This document shows, in pieces, positions 43,439 through 53,264 of a stretch of 64,000 nt of DNA. The notes under the pieces were generated by a model. That model saw nothing but the letters and a program-made list of their open reading frames with translations. It searched no databases and was not told where the DNA came from. Both the position numbers and the translations under genes were made by a program. Source of the DNA: CAWKGC01 sp963849005 (lineage in GTDB: Bacteria > Pseudomonadota > Gammaproteobacteria > Burkholderiales > Usitatibacteraceae); the NCBI GenBank assembly GCA_963849005.1, contig CAWKGC010000021.1, positions 62,001 to 126,000 of the forward strand, read 5' to 3'. Each line of letters opens with the position of its first letter. The first letter of the stretch is position 1.

Positions 43439-46400
43439 GACCGGTGCTCGCCGCGTCGGCGGGTAACGGCGATGGGCGCGGAAGAGGGGCGACGGAACTT
43501 GCGCAGGCACCACAGCCGGAATCGGTCGAGGTACAGGTAGACCACCGGCGTGGTGTAGAGCGTGAGCACCTGGCTGAAGAGCAGCCCGCCGACGATCGAG
43601 ATGCCGAGCGGGACGCGCAGTTCCGCGCCGTCGCCGGAGCCGAGCGCCAGCGGCAGCGCGCCCAGCATCGCCGCGAGCGTGGTCATCATGATCGGCCGGA
43701 AGCGAAGCAGGCACGCCTCGAAGATCGCGTCGCGCGAATTCAGGTTGCGCGTGCGCTCGGCGTCGAGCGCGAAGTCGATCATCAGGATGGCGTTCTTCTT
43801 GACGATGCCGATCAGCAGGATCACGCCGATCAGCGCGATCAGGCTGAACTCGGTCCCGAACGCCATCAGGGCCAGCAGCGCGCCGACGCCGGCCGAGGGC
43901 AGCGTGGACAGGATCGTGAGCGGGTGGATGTAGCTTTCGTAGAGCACGCCCAGCACGATGTACACCGTGAGCAGCGCGGCGAAGATGAGGAAGAGCTGGC
44001 TGTCGCCGCGTGGACTGGAACAGCTTCGCGGTGCCCTGGAAGCTGCCCTGCACCGAGGTCGGCACGCCGATCCGGTCCATCGCGTCCTTGATCGCCGCGC
44101 CCGCCTCGCCGAGCGACACGCCCGGCGCGAGGTTGAAGGAGATCGTCGAAGCGGCGAATTGTCCCTGGTGGTTCACGCGCAGCGGCGTGTTGGTCGGGCC
44201 GAAGCTCGAGAATGCGGCGAGCGGCACCGCTTCCCTGCCGGGCGTCATCACGTACACGTCCTTCAGCGACTCCGGGCTCTGCCAGTGCGAGGGCGCGACC
44301 TCCATGACCACCTTGTACTGGTTCAGCGGGTTGTAGATGGTCGACACCTGCCGCTGGCTGAAGGCGTTCGCCAGCGCCGTGTCGATCTGGCGCATGGTGA
44401 GCCCGAGGCGGGAGGCGGACTCGCGGTCGAAGGCGAGCGAGGTCTGCAGCCCCTTGTCCTGCGCGTCGGTGCTGACATCGGTGATCTCGGGGATCTCGGT
44501 GAGCGCATTGCGCAGCCGCTGCTCCCAGAGCCGCAACTCGTTGAGGTCGTCGGCCTGCAGCGTGAACTGGTACTGCGCCGCGGCTTCGCGCCCGCCGGAG
44601 CGCACGTCCTGCACCGACTGCAGGAACAGGCTCGCGCCCGGCTCCTTGGCAAGCTTGCCGCGCAGCCGCGCGATCACCTGGTCGGCGGTCTCGGCGCGCT
44701 CCTTGCGCGGCTTGAGGGCGACGAACATCTGCCCGGAGTTGCGCTGGCCGCCGCCGGTGAAGCCGGTGACGTTGAGCACCGCCGGGTCGTCCTTGACGAT
44801 CTGCATGAAGGTCGCGAGCTTCTTCTGCATCGCCTGGAAGGAGATGCCCTGGTCGGCCTGGATGAAGCCGATCACGCGCCCGGTGTCCTGCTGCGGGAAG
44901 AAGCCCTTGGGGATGGTGATGTAGAGCCAGACGTTCAGCGCCACGGTGCCGGCGAGCGCCAGCATCACGATGCGGCCATGCCTGAGCGCCCATGCGAGCG
45001 AGACCTCGTACCAGCGCAGCACGGCGGCGAAACCGCGCTCGCTCCAGCGGTAGAAGCGCCCGCGCTCGCCTTCGGGCTGGTGGCGCAGCAGGCGCGAGCA
45101 CATCATCGGCGTGGTGGTGAGCGAGACCGCGAGGGAGACGAGGATCGCGGTGGAGAGCACCACCGAGAACTCGCGGAACAGGCGCCCGACGATGCCGCCC
45201 ATCAGCAGGATCGGGATGAAGACGGCGATCAGCGAAACGCTCATGGAAAGCACGGTGAAGCCGACCTCGCGCGCGCCCTTCAGCGCTGCCTGCATCGGCG
45301 AGAGGCCCTTCTCGAGGTGGCGCGAGACGTTCTCCACCACGACGATCGCGTCGTCGACCACGAAGCCGGTGGCGATCGTCAGCGCCATCAGCGAGAAGTT
45401 GTCGATCGAGTAGCCGCACAGGTACATGACGCCGAACGTGCCGATCAGCGACACGGGGACCGCGACCGTCGGGATGAGGGCCGCGCGCGCGTTGCGCAGG
45501 AAGAGGAACACCACCATGATCACCAGCGCCACCGAGATGACCAGCGTGCGCCCGACCTCGCGCAGCGACGCGCGGATGGTGGACGGTGCGCTCCATGACC
45601 ACGTTGAGGTCGATCGCCGCCGGGATCGAGGCGCGCAGCGCCGGCACCATGGCGTTCACGCGGTCCACGGTGGCGATGATGTTGGCGCCCGCCTGCAGGC
45701 CGATCAGCAGCACCACCGCGGGCTTGCCGTTCACCGCGCCGGCGTTCCTGACGTCCTGCACGGAGTCGACCACGTCGGCCACGTCGGAGAGCCGCACTGC
45801 TGCGCCGTTGCGCCAGGAGACGATGATCGGCAGGTAATCGGCGGCCTTCTTCGCCTGGTCGTTCGCGTTGACCTGCCAGTGGCGTGTTTCGTCCTCGATC
45901 GCGCCCTTGGGGCGGTTGGGGTTGGCCGCCGAAATCGCCGCGCGCACGTCCTCGAGCGCGATGCCCAGCCGGTTCAGCGCCTGCGGGTTCAGCTCGACGC
46001 GCACCGCGGGAAGGGAACTGCCGCCGATGGTGACCTGCCCGACGCCTTCGACCTGCGCGAGCTTCTGCGCGAGCAGCGTGGCCGCGACGTCATAGACCTG
46101 CCCCTGCGTCATCGAGTCCGACGTGAGCGCGAGGATCATCGCCGGCGCGTTGGCCGGGTTGGCCTTGCGGTAGATCGGGTTCGAGGGCAGCCCCGAAGGC
46201 AGGAGGTTGCGCGCCGCGTTGATCGCCGCCTGCACGTCGCGCGCCGCGCCATCGATGTCGCGGTTCAGGTCGAACTGCAGCACGATGCGCGTCGACCCCA
46301 GCGAACTGGTGGAAGTCATCTCGGTCACGCCGGCGATGCGCGAAAGCGACCTTTCCAGCGGCGTGGCGACGGTGGCCGCCATCGTCTCGGGGCTCGCGCC

Positions 46401-46556
46401 CGGGAGCGAGGCCTGCACGAAGATGGTCGGGAACTCCACGTTCGGCAGCGGCGCCACCGGCAGCAGCCGGAACGCGACCAGCCCCGAAAGCGCGACGCCG
46501 ATCGTCAGCAGCGTGGTCGCGACCGGGCGGCGGATGAAGGGCTCGGAGAGGTTCAT
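43435..46556 (-). CDS. RND efflux inner-membrane transporter (MdtC-like), two frameshifts
   Basis: About 1,040 residues when joined. Start ATG 46556: MNLSEPFIRRPVATTLLTIG. The porter domain includes LPNVEFPTIFVQASLPGASP and LVEGVGQV-like QVEGVGQVTIGGS. After a break near 45590: AALIPTVAVPVSLIGTFGVMY, IATGFVVDDAIVVVENVSRH (TM4 with the proton-relay acidic pair DD), and FFPQQDTGRVIGFIQADQG. After a break near 44015 it ends with IVKKNAILMIDFALD and LTLYTTPVVYLYLDR. It is a proton-driven pump for hydrophobic compounds. It overlaps the previous pump gene by ATGA. Confidence 0.93.
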
Positions 46557-49500
46557 GCCTTGGCGCCTCCCGCGACGGCGCGCCGCGCCGCGATGCGCCG
46601 CGAGAGCCGGTCGAACCAGAGGTAGATCACCGGCGTGGTGAAGAGCGTGAGCACCTGGCTCACCAGCAGGCCGCCGACCATGGTGATGCCGAGCGGCTGG
46701 CGCAATTCCGAGCCCATGCCGCCGCCCAAGCATCAGCGGCAGGGCGCTCAAGAGCGCCGACAGCGTGGTCATCAGGATCGGCCGGAAGCGCAGCAGGCAG
46801 GCCTGGAAGATCGCCTCGCGCGCGCTCTTGCCCTCGTTCCTCTCGGCATCGAGCGCGAAGTCGATCATCATGATCGCGTTCTTCTTGACGATGCCGATCA
46901 GCAGGATGATGCCGATCACCGCGATGAGGCCGAGTTCGTTGCGCGAGACGATCAGCGCGAGCAGCGCGCCGATCGCCGCCGACGGCAGCGTCGACAGGAT
47001 CGTCACGGGATGGATGTAGCTCTCGTAGAGCACGCCCAGCACGATGTACATCGTGACGATCGCGGCGAGGATCAGCAGGAGCGTGTTGTCGAGCGAGGCC
47101 TGGAAGGCGAGCGCCGCGCCCTGGAAACTCGTCTGCACGCTCGGCGGCAGGCCGATCTCGCGCTCGGCGGCGCGGATCGCCGCGACCGCCTCTCCCAGCG
47201 AGGCGCCGTCGGCGAGGTTGAAGGAGATGGTGGAGGCCGGCAGCTGGCCGATGTGCGTCACGACGAGCGAGGCGGGACGCTCGCTCACGGTGGCGATCGA
47301 GCCGAGCGGCACCTGCTGGCCGCTCGCGGAGACGACGTAGAGGTCGTTCAGCGAAGACGGGGTTCTTCTGGAACTCGGGCTTCACCTCGAGCACCACGCG
47401 GTACTGGTTGGCCTGCGTGAAGATGGTCGAGATCAGCCGCTGGCCGAAGGCGTTGTAGAGCGCGTTGTCGACGGCCAGCATGGTGATGCCCAGGCGCGCG
47501 GCGCTGTCGCGGTCGACGTTCACGTAGGCCTGCAGGCCGCGGTCCTGCAGGTCGCTCGCGACGTCGGCGAGCTGCGGCAGCGTCTCCAGCCTCGCGACCA
47601 GCTTCGGCACCCACGTCGAGAGCTCGTCGGGGTTGGCGTCTTCCACCGTGAACTGGAACTGCGTGCGCGAGATGCGCGTCTCGATCGAGAGGTCCTGCAC
47701 CGGCTGCAGGTAGAGCGCGATGCCCTGCACCTTGCGCGCGCGCTCGTTCAGCCGGCGGATCACGGCGGCCACGCCGTCGCGCGCGCCCTTGTCCTTGAGG
47801 TTGATCAGCATGCGCCCGGAGTTGAGCGTGGCATTCGCCCCGTCCACGCCGATGAAGGACGACAGGCTCTCCACCGCCGGGTCCTCGAGGAGCGCCTCGG
47901 CCATCGCGCGCTGGCGCTCGGCCATCGCCGTGAACGAGATCGACTGCGGGGCCTCGGTGACTGCCTGTATGGCGCCGGTGTCCTGCAGCGGGAAGAAGCC
48001 CTTGGGCACGACGAGGTAGAGCAGCACGGTGAGCACCAGCGTGCCGACGGCGACCAGCAAGGTGGCGCCCTGGCGGTCGAGCACCCATTCGAGCATCTCG
48101 CCGTAGCGCTTGATGACGCGCTCGAAGAAGCGGCCGCTGGCGCGGTAGAAGCGTCCCTGCTCGTTTTCGGGGACGTGCTTCAGGAGCCGCGCGCACATCA
48201 TCGGCGTGAGCGTGAGCGAGACCACCGCCGAGATCAGGATCGCGACGGCGAGCGTGATCGCGAACTCGCGGAACAGCCTGCCCACGACGTCGCCCATGAA
48301 CAGCAGCGGGATCAGCACCGCGATCAGCGAGAAGGTGAGCGAGATGATGGTGAAGCCGATCTGCTCGGAGCCCTTCAAGCGCGGCGGCCATCGGGTCCTC
48401 GCCCTTCTCGATGTAGCGCGAGATGTTCTCGATCATGACGATGGCGTCGTCGACCACGAAGCCGGTGGCGATGGTCAGCGCCATCAGCGTGAGGTTGTTG
48501 ATGCTGAAGCCGGCCAGGTACATCACGCCGAAGGTGCCGACCAGCGACAGCGGCACCGCCACGCTCGGGATGAGGGTCGCGGGGATGTTGCGCAGGAACA
48601 GGAAGATCACCATCACCACCAGCGCGATGGCGAAGAGCAGCTCGACCTGCACGTCGCGCACCGAGGCGCGGATCGTGACCGTGCGGTCGGTGAGGAGCTT
48701 CACTTCGATCGTCGCGGGGAGCGACGCCTGCAGCTGCGGCAGTTGCGCCTTGATGCGGTTCACCACCTCGATCACGTTGGCGCCCGGCTGGCGCTGCACG
48801 TTCACGATCAGCGCCGGGTTCGGTCCCGGACCAGCCGGCGAGCCGGCTGTTCTCGGCGCCGTCGATCACGTCGGCGACGTCGATCAGGCGGATCGGCGCG
48901 CCGTTCTTGTAGCCGATGATGAGGTTCCTGTACTCCTCGGGCGCGCGGATCTGGTCGTTGGCGTCGATCGTGGAGGCGCGCGCGGCGCCGTCGAAGCTGC
49001 CCTTGGCCGCGTTCACGTTGGCGCTGCCGATGGCCACGCGGATGTCGTCGAGGTTGAGCCCGTAGGCGGCGAGCGCCTTCGGGTTGGCCTGGATGCGCAC
49101 CGCGGGCCGCACGCCGCCGGAGATGCTCACCAGCCCGACGCCGGGCAATTGCGAGAGCTTCTGCGCGAGCCGCGTGTCGACGAGGTCCTGCACCTTCGCG
49201 AGCGGCAGGGTCTTCGAGGTGATGGCCAGCGTGACGATCGGCGTGTCCGCCGGGTTGACCTTGTTGTAGATCGGCGGCGCGGGCAGGTCGGTGGGCAGCA
49301 GCGAGCTCGCGGCATTGATGGCCGCCTGCACTTGCTGCTCCGCGACGTCGAGCGTGAGGTTCAGGCTGAACTGCAGCGTGATCACGGAGGCGCCGCCGGA
49401 ACTCGACGACGACATCTGGTTGAGTCCCGGCATCTGGCCGAACTGCCGCTCGAGCGGCGCCGTCACCGACGAGGTCATCACCTCCGGGCTCGCGCCCGGA

Positions 49501-49652
49501 TAGAGCGTGACCACTTGAATCGTCGGGTAGTCGACCTCCGGTAGCGCGGAGAGCGGCAACTGGCGGTAGGCGAGCGCGCCCGAGAGCAGCACCGCCAGCA
49601 TCAGCAGCGACGTCGCGACCGGGCGAAGGATGAACGGGCGCGACAGGTTCAC
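46553..49652 (-). CDS. RND efflux inner-membrane transporter (MdtB-like), four or more frameshifts
   Basis: Start GTG 49652 (GTGA overlap with the adaptor stop): NLSRPFILRPVATSLLMLAV. Segments across frames: LPEVDYPTIQVVTLYPGASP, PGLNQMSSSSSGGASVITLQ; then LIPSVAVPLSLVGTFGVMYL and ATGFVVDDAIVMIENISRYI (proton-relay DD); then GFTIISLTFSLIAVLIPLLF, KGFFPLQDTGAIQAVTEAPQ; finally YIVLGVLYESYIHPVTILST, IVKKNAIMMIDFALD and the end at 46553. Breaks lie near 48830, 48380, 47360 and 46730. Two consecutive RND genes after one adaptor is the MdtABC layout, where the two pumps form a heterotrimer. Confidence 0.92.
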
Positions 49653-51064
49653 GACGGCGGCTTTCGCGTCCTTCGCGGGTGCGTGTCCTTGGGCTGCGGC
49701 TGCTGCCGTCTTTCGCGTGCCGCCGTCCTTCTTCCATTGCTTGCGCCGTCGCCGCCCTTGCCGGGGCCGCCGGGACGTCCCTTGCGCGGCGCGGCGTCGG
49801 GGTTGTCGCGCACCACGACCTCGACCTTTGCGCCTTCGCGCAATTTGTCGCCGCCATCGACCACGACCTTGTCGCCGGGCGCAAGCCCGTTTTCGATTGC
49901 GACGTTGTCGCCCTCGGTCACGCCGAGCTTCACGACGCGCAGCGTCACCGAATTGTCGTCCTTCACGAGGTAGACAAAGGTGCCGGGCGAGCCGCGCTGG
50001 ATCGCCGCCGTGGGCACGATCGTCACGCCTGAGAGCGTGTCCAGCCGCATGCGAACGTTGACGAACTGGTTTGGGAAGAGCGCGTTGTCGGCGTTGGGAA
50101 ATTCCGCCTTCAGCTTGATCGTGCCGGTGGCCGTGTCGATCTGGTTGTCGAGCGTGAGCAGGACTCCGGTGGCGAGCTTCTTCTTGCCCTCGCGGTCCCA
50201 GGCCTCCACCGGCAGCTTGTCGCCGCTGTCCATGCGCTTCAGGATCGCCTGCAGGCTGTCCTGCGGGATGGCGAAGGTGACGGTGATCGGCTGCACCTGC
50301 GTGATCACCACGATTCCCGTGGCGTCGCCCGCGCGGATCATGTTGCCGGGGTCCACCTGCCTCAGCCCCAGCCGCCCGGATATCGGCGCGACGACCTTCG
50401 TGTAGGAGAGCTGCAGCTTCGCGCTGTCCACCGTGGCCTGGTCGGATTGCACCGCGCCCTGGAACTGGCGCACCAGCGAGGCCTGCGTTTCCACCTGCTG
50501 CGAGGCGATCGAGTCCTGCGCGAGCAGCGTCTTGTAGCGCTCGAGGTCCACCTCGGCGTTCTTCAGCTGCGCCTGGTCCTTGGCCATCTGGCCCAGTGCC
50601 TGGTTGAGCACGGCCTCGAAAGGCTTGGGGTCGATGTCGGCGAGCACGTCTCCCGCCTTCACCGTTTCGCCCTCCTTGAAGCGGATCGCGACGAGCTGGC
50701 CGTCGACGCGGCTGCGGACCGTGACGATGTTCTTCGGCGTCACCGTGCCGAGCGCGGTGAGCACGATGTTGATGTCGCCGGCCCTTGCCACGGCCGCGGT
50801 CACCGGGAGGGGCCCGCCCGCCGGGCGACGGCCGCCGCCGGAGCCGACCGACATCGTGCCCGGCGCGCCGGGCAGGCCGCTGATCGCCGTGCCGGCGTCG
50901 GGATTCTTCGTGTCCGGCGCTGGCGCGGCCCGGGGGGCGAGGAAATACCACGCGGCGCCCGCGCCGACGACGACCAGCGTGCCCAACGCCCACCACCACT
51001 TGCGCCTTCCCCGTTGCGGCATCGCATTCAAGGAGGTGCTGGAAGGAGCGAGCGGTTCGGTCAT
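49649..51064 (-). CDS. RND efflux periplasmic adaptor (MdtA-like)
   Basis: 471 residues, longer than E. coli MdtA because of a basic, low-complexity tail (residues about 425-471, GRPGGPGKGGDGASNG and following). N-terminal anchor WWWALGTLVVVGAGAAWYFL. Adaptor landmarks: LTALGTVTPKNIVTVRSRVD, VAIRFKEGETVKAGDVLADI, the helical hairpin FEAVLNQALGQMAKDQAQLK, SYTKVVAPISGRLGLRQVDP, GDATGIVVITQVQPITVTF and the beta-barrel AIQRGSPGTFVYLVKDDNSV. ATG 51064 lies 39 bases after the alpha/beta hydrolase stop, so the pump operon may start further upstream. Confidence 0.93.
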   Translation of the reverse strand: MTEPLAPSSTSLNAMPQRGRRKWWWALGTLVVVGAGAAWYFLAPRAAPAPDTKNPDAGTAISGLPGAPGTMSVGSGGGRRPAGGPLPVTAAVARAGDINIVLTALGTVTPKNIVTVRSRVDGQLVAIRFKEGETVKAGDVLADIDPKPFEAVLNQALGQMAKDQAQLKNAEVDLERYKTLLAQDSIASQQVETQASLVRQFQGAVQSDQATVDSAKLQLSYTKVVAPISGRLGLRQVDPGNMIRAGDATGIVVITQVQPITVTFAIPQDSLQAILKRMDSGDKLPVEAWDREGKKKLATGVLLTLDNQIDTATGTIKLKAEFPNADNALFPNQFVNVRMRLDTLSGVTIVPTAAIQRGSPGTFVYLVKDDNSVTLRVVKLGVTEGDNVAIENGLAPGDKVVVDGGDKLREGAKVEVVVRDNPDAAPRKGRPGGPGKGGDGASNGRRTAARERRQQPQPKDTHPRRTRKPPS

Positions 51065-51103
51065 GGGAATTGCCCGGGAAGGGTGGTGCGGCGGACCGCA
51101 GGA

Positions 51104-51953
51104 TCAGGCGAGCATCTTCAGCACGGCATCATGCAGGGGCTGGCCGCGCTCTGCGAGCGCATCCACGACGCTGAAGTGGTGCAGCCCCGGCAGCAGCTGC
51201 GTGTCGCGCGCGACATCGGGCCACGCCCTCGACAGCATTTCGGACTGGCGCCAGAACTCGCTGCGATTCCTCGGCGCCGACCGCGACGTGCAGCGGGCAT
51301 TCCAGCCGCGGGCGCCGGTTCACCGGGCTCAACAGCCCCGCGGTGACCATGTCGAGGTCGAAGTCCGCATTGCCGCTGAAGTGGAGCAGGGGCTTCAGGT
51401 CGAAGATGCCGCTCAGGGCCACGCCGCCGCGGATGTTCTCCGCCGGCAGGCCGCGCGCGGCGTCGGCGGCGGCGAACACTTCGGCGACGAGATGCCCGCC
51501 TGCCGAATGCCCGCCGAGCACGACCTTGCCCGTGTCCAGCCCGTGTTCGGTTCCATCGGCATGCAGCCAGCGCATGGAGGACAGGATGTCGGCGACGATC
51601 TCGCCGATGTCGACCTGCGGGCAGAGGCGGTAGTTCAGCACCGCCACGCCGACGCCGGCGGCGACGAATGTCGGCGCGAGCCACGAGAAATCGCCCTTGT
51701 CGAGCGAGCGCCAGTAGCCGCCGTGGATGAAGACGAGCGTGCCGCGCGTGTTCCTGGCCGGAAAGGCGTCAAGCGTTTGCAACGGCTCGCTGCCGTAGGC
51801 GAGGTCAAGGCGCGCATCGAGCGTCCTCCTCGCGAAGTCGGAGTCCTTCTTCCAGCGCTCGAAGAACTGCTCGTGCTCGGGGACCGCGGCGCGGGCGTTG
51901 TATTCGGCTTCGACGAACTCGGGGGTCAGAACGGGCACGGCGGTCGCTGGCAA
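51104..51953 (-). CDS. Alpha/beta hydrolase (arylformamidase/esterase-like), one frameshift
   Basis: About 283 residues. Start ATG 51953. The oxyanion strip is TLVFIHGGYWRSLDKGDFSW (HGGYW), the nucleophile elbow VVLGGHSAGGHLVAEV (GHSAG), and an acid region near ISGIFDLKPLLHFS. After a break near 51262 it continues RSEFWRQSEMLSRAWPD and LLPGLHHFSVVDALAERG, which supplies the catalytic His. This arrangement fits kynurenine formamidase-like hydrolases; the substrate is uncertain. It is followed closely by the pump operon. Confidence 0.87.
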
Positions 51954-52226
51954 GTGACGGGAAACCCCTATCGTATCGTGAGGCGGTGTTTTTTCCTACG
52001 AGCGCCCGGCGGGGGGAAGTTCATGTGCGGGCCTCGCAGGGTGCCGGCCGGCTGCCGGCGGGATTGGTGTCGAGGGTCACCTGTCTGACGCTTGTAACAA
52101 TGCATGGCGGCCGTTGCAATCAAGGGACAGCATGTACGGAGGAGGATGGGATATCGACTGAAGCGGCGGTGCCGGATGCCGTCGCGGGCGGGGACTTGTC
52201 CCGCTGCCTCTCCTGAAAAGAGACCC

Positions 52227-52883
52227 ATGTCCCTGTTCGAATTCTGGTCGCGCTTGCCTGAAGGCGAGACCGTCCATCCTGACGACCGGGCCGTCCTCGA
52301 AGGCGGGCCGCACGGCTTTCATTTCGACCTGCCGCCCGCGGCCGTGCTCGGTCCCTTGCGCACCGCTCCCGTAATCCTGTGCTACGGCAATCCCGGACAT
52401 GAACAACACAACGCCGAACTGGTGCGGGAACCTTCGCGCAATGCGCAGCTTGCCCGGCAGATTGAAGGCGTGGATCCCTATCCGGTGTGGATGCCAGGCT
52501 GGGGGGAGGCGCTCGCGGCGCGCTGCCGCCAGATGGGGCTCGGGGCCCGAGGAGCTCGCGAACACCGTGGCAATCTTCAATGTCGTGCCGTATGCCTCGG
52601 AGCGCCTCGGTGTGGACGAGACTGCGATCGCGCGCGCCTGCCCAGCGCGGCCGTGGCGCGCGCTTACCTGCACGAGGTGCTGGTCCCGCGCGCGCGCAAG
52701 GAAGAGATCTTCCTCGTGGTGGTGCGATCACATGTGCTGTGGGGCGCGGTCGAACTCGAGGACTCGCGCACGTGCAAATTTTCGCGCCGCCTTGCCGTGG
52801 AAGGGAAGCTCGGCGTCCTCGGGGCGGAGATTCGCGGCTGGCTGGATCGGCGCGTCGTCGCGGGGCATCCGTGGCGGCAGTGA
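52227..52883 (+). CDS. Uncharacterised protein, two frameshifts
   Basis: About 217 residues when joined. Pieces: MSLFEFWSRLPEGETVHPDD, APVILCYGNPGHEQHNAELV, VDPYPVWMPGWGEALAARC; after a break near 52545 EELANTVAIFNVVPYASERLG; after a break near 52640 AVARAYLHEVLVPRARKEE and FLVVVRSHVLWGAV. The YGNPG and FNVVPYAS blocks loosely recall uracil-DNA-glycosylase-like folds, but this is too weak to name. Start ATG 52227. It is intact in content but not in frame. Confidence 0.6.
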   Translation: MSLFEFWSRLPEGETVHPDDRAVLEGGPHGFHFDLPPAAVLGPLRTAPVILCYGNPGHEQHNAELVREPSRNAQLARQIEGVDPYPVWMPGWGEALAARCRQMGLGARGAREHRGNLQCRAVCLGAPRCGRDCDRARLPSAAVARAYLHEVLVPRARKEEIFLVVVRSHVLWGAVELEDSRTCKFSRRLAVEGKLGVLGAEIRGWLDRRVVAGHPWRQ

Positions 52884-53264
52884 CGCCGATCGCCGGCTCA
52901 TATAGTCGGCGGTCGCGAGCCACCGCGATGTTCGGCAGGCGCTCCTGTCCTCTGCAGCGAACGGTCCGGCGCGGACTTTGCGAGTTGTTGATGAGAATCA
53001 AGAATCACTTGGATGGCGTGCTCGCTTGGCAGCCAAGAGAAACCTCCCTCCATGTGCAAGCCATTCGCATCCAATTCTCCGATCGCTGCGTAACCTCATT
53101 GGATCCGGTACTTCTGTTGGCGCCGGTCCGCGCACCTGTTTGCGCAGCGTTGACGTGGCGCAATCAGAGCGGGAAGTGTTCCGCTCAGTATGAATAATTC
53201 CGCGTGGCTACGTACCACAGGAAACGATTGTTGAGTTGCCATCAATCAACCCTCCAGATCAGCC
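52884..53264. other. Intergenic stretch with no gene found
   Basis: About 380 bases, somewhat less GC-rich than its surroundings. No start with a ribosome site, no tRNA-like fold and no strong hairpin with a T-tract were seen. It presumably carries the promoter of the secreted DUF5648 gene that follows. Confidence 0.5.

Noticed and set aside
41519..43540. A 673-residue plus-strand protein opposite the efflux genes
   Set aside because: It lies antisense to the adaptor and outer-membrane factor, has Arg/His/Val-rich shadow composition and no domains. The same holds for long frames at 12139-13989, 14363-16282, 8344-9426, 30910-31602 and 58753-60878.
41999..45532. A 1,177-residue frame apparently fusing an RND pump to an outer-membrane factor
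   Set aside because: The real C-terminal part of the pump continues in another frame to 43435, and a GTG with GTGA overlap starts the outer-membrane protein at 43438. The fusion is produced by one frame break near 44015.
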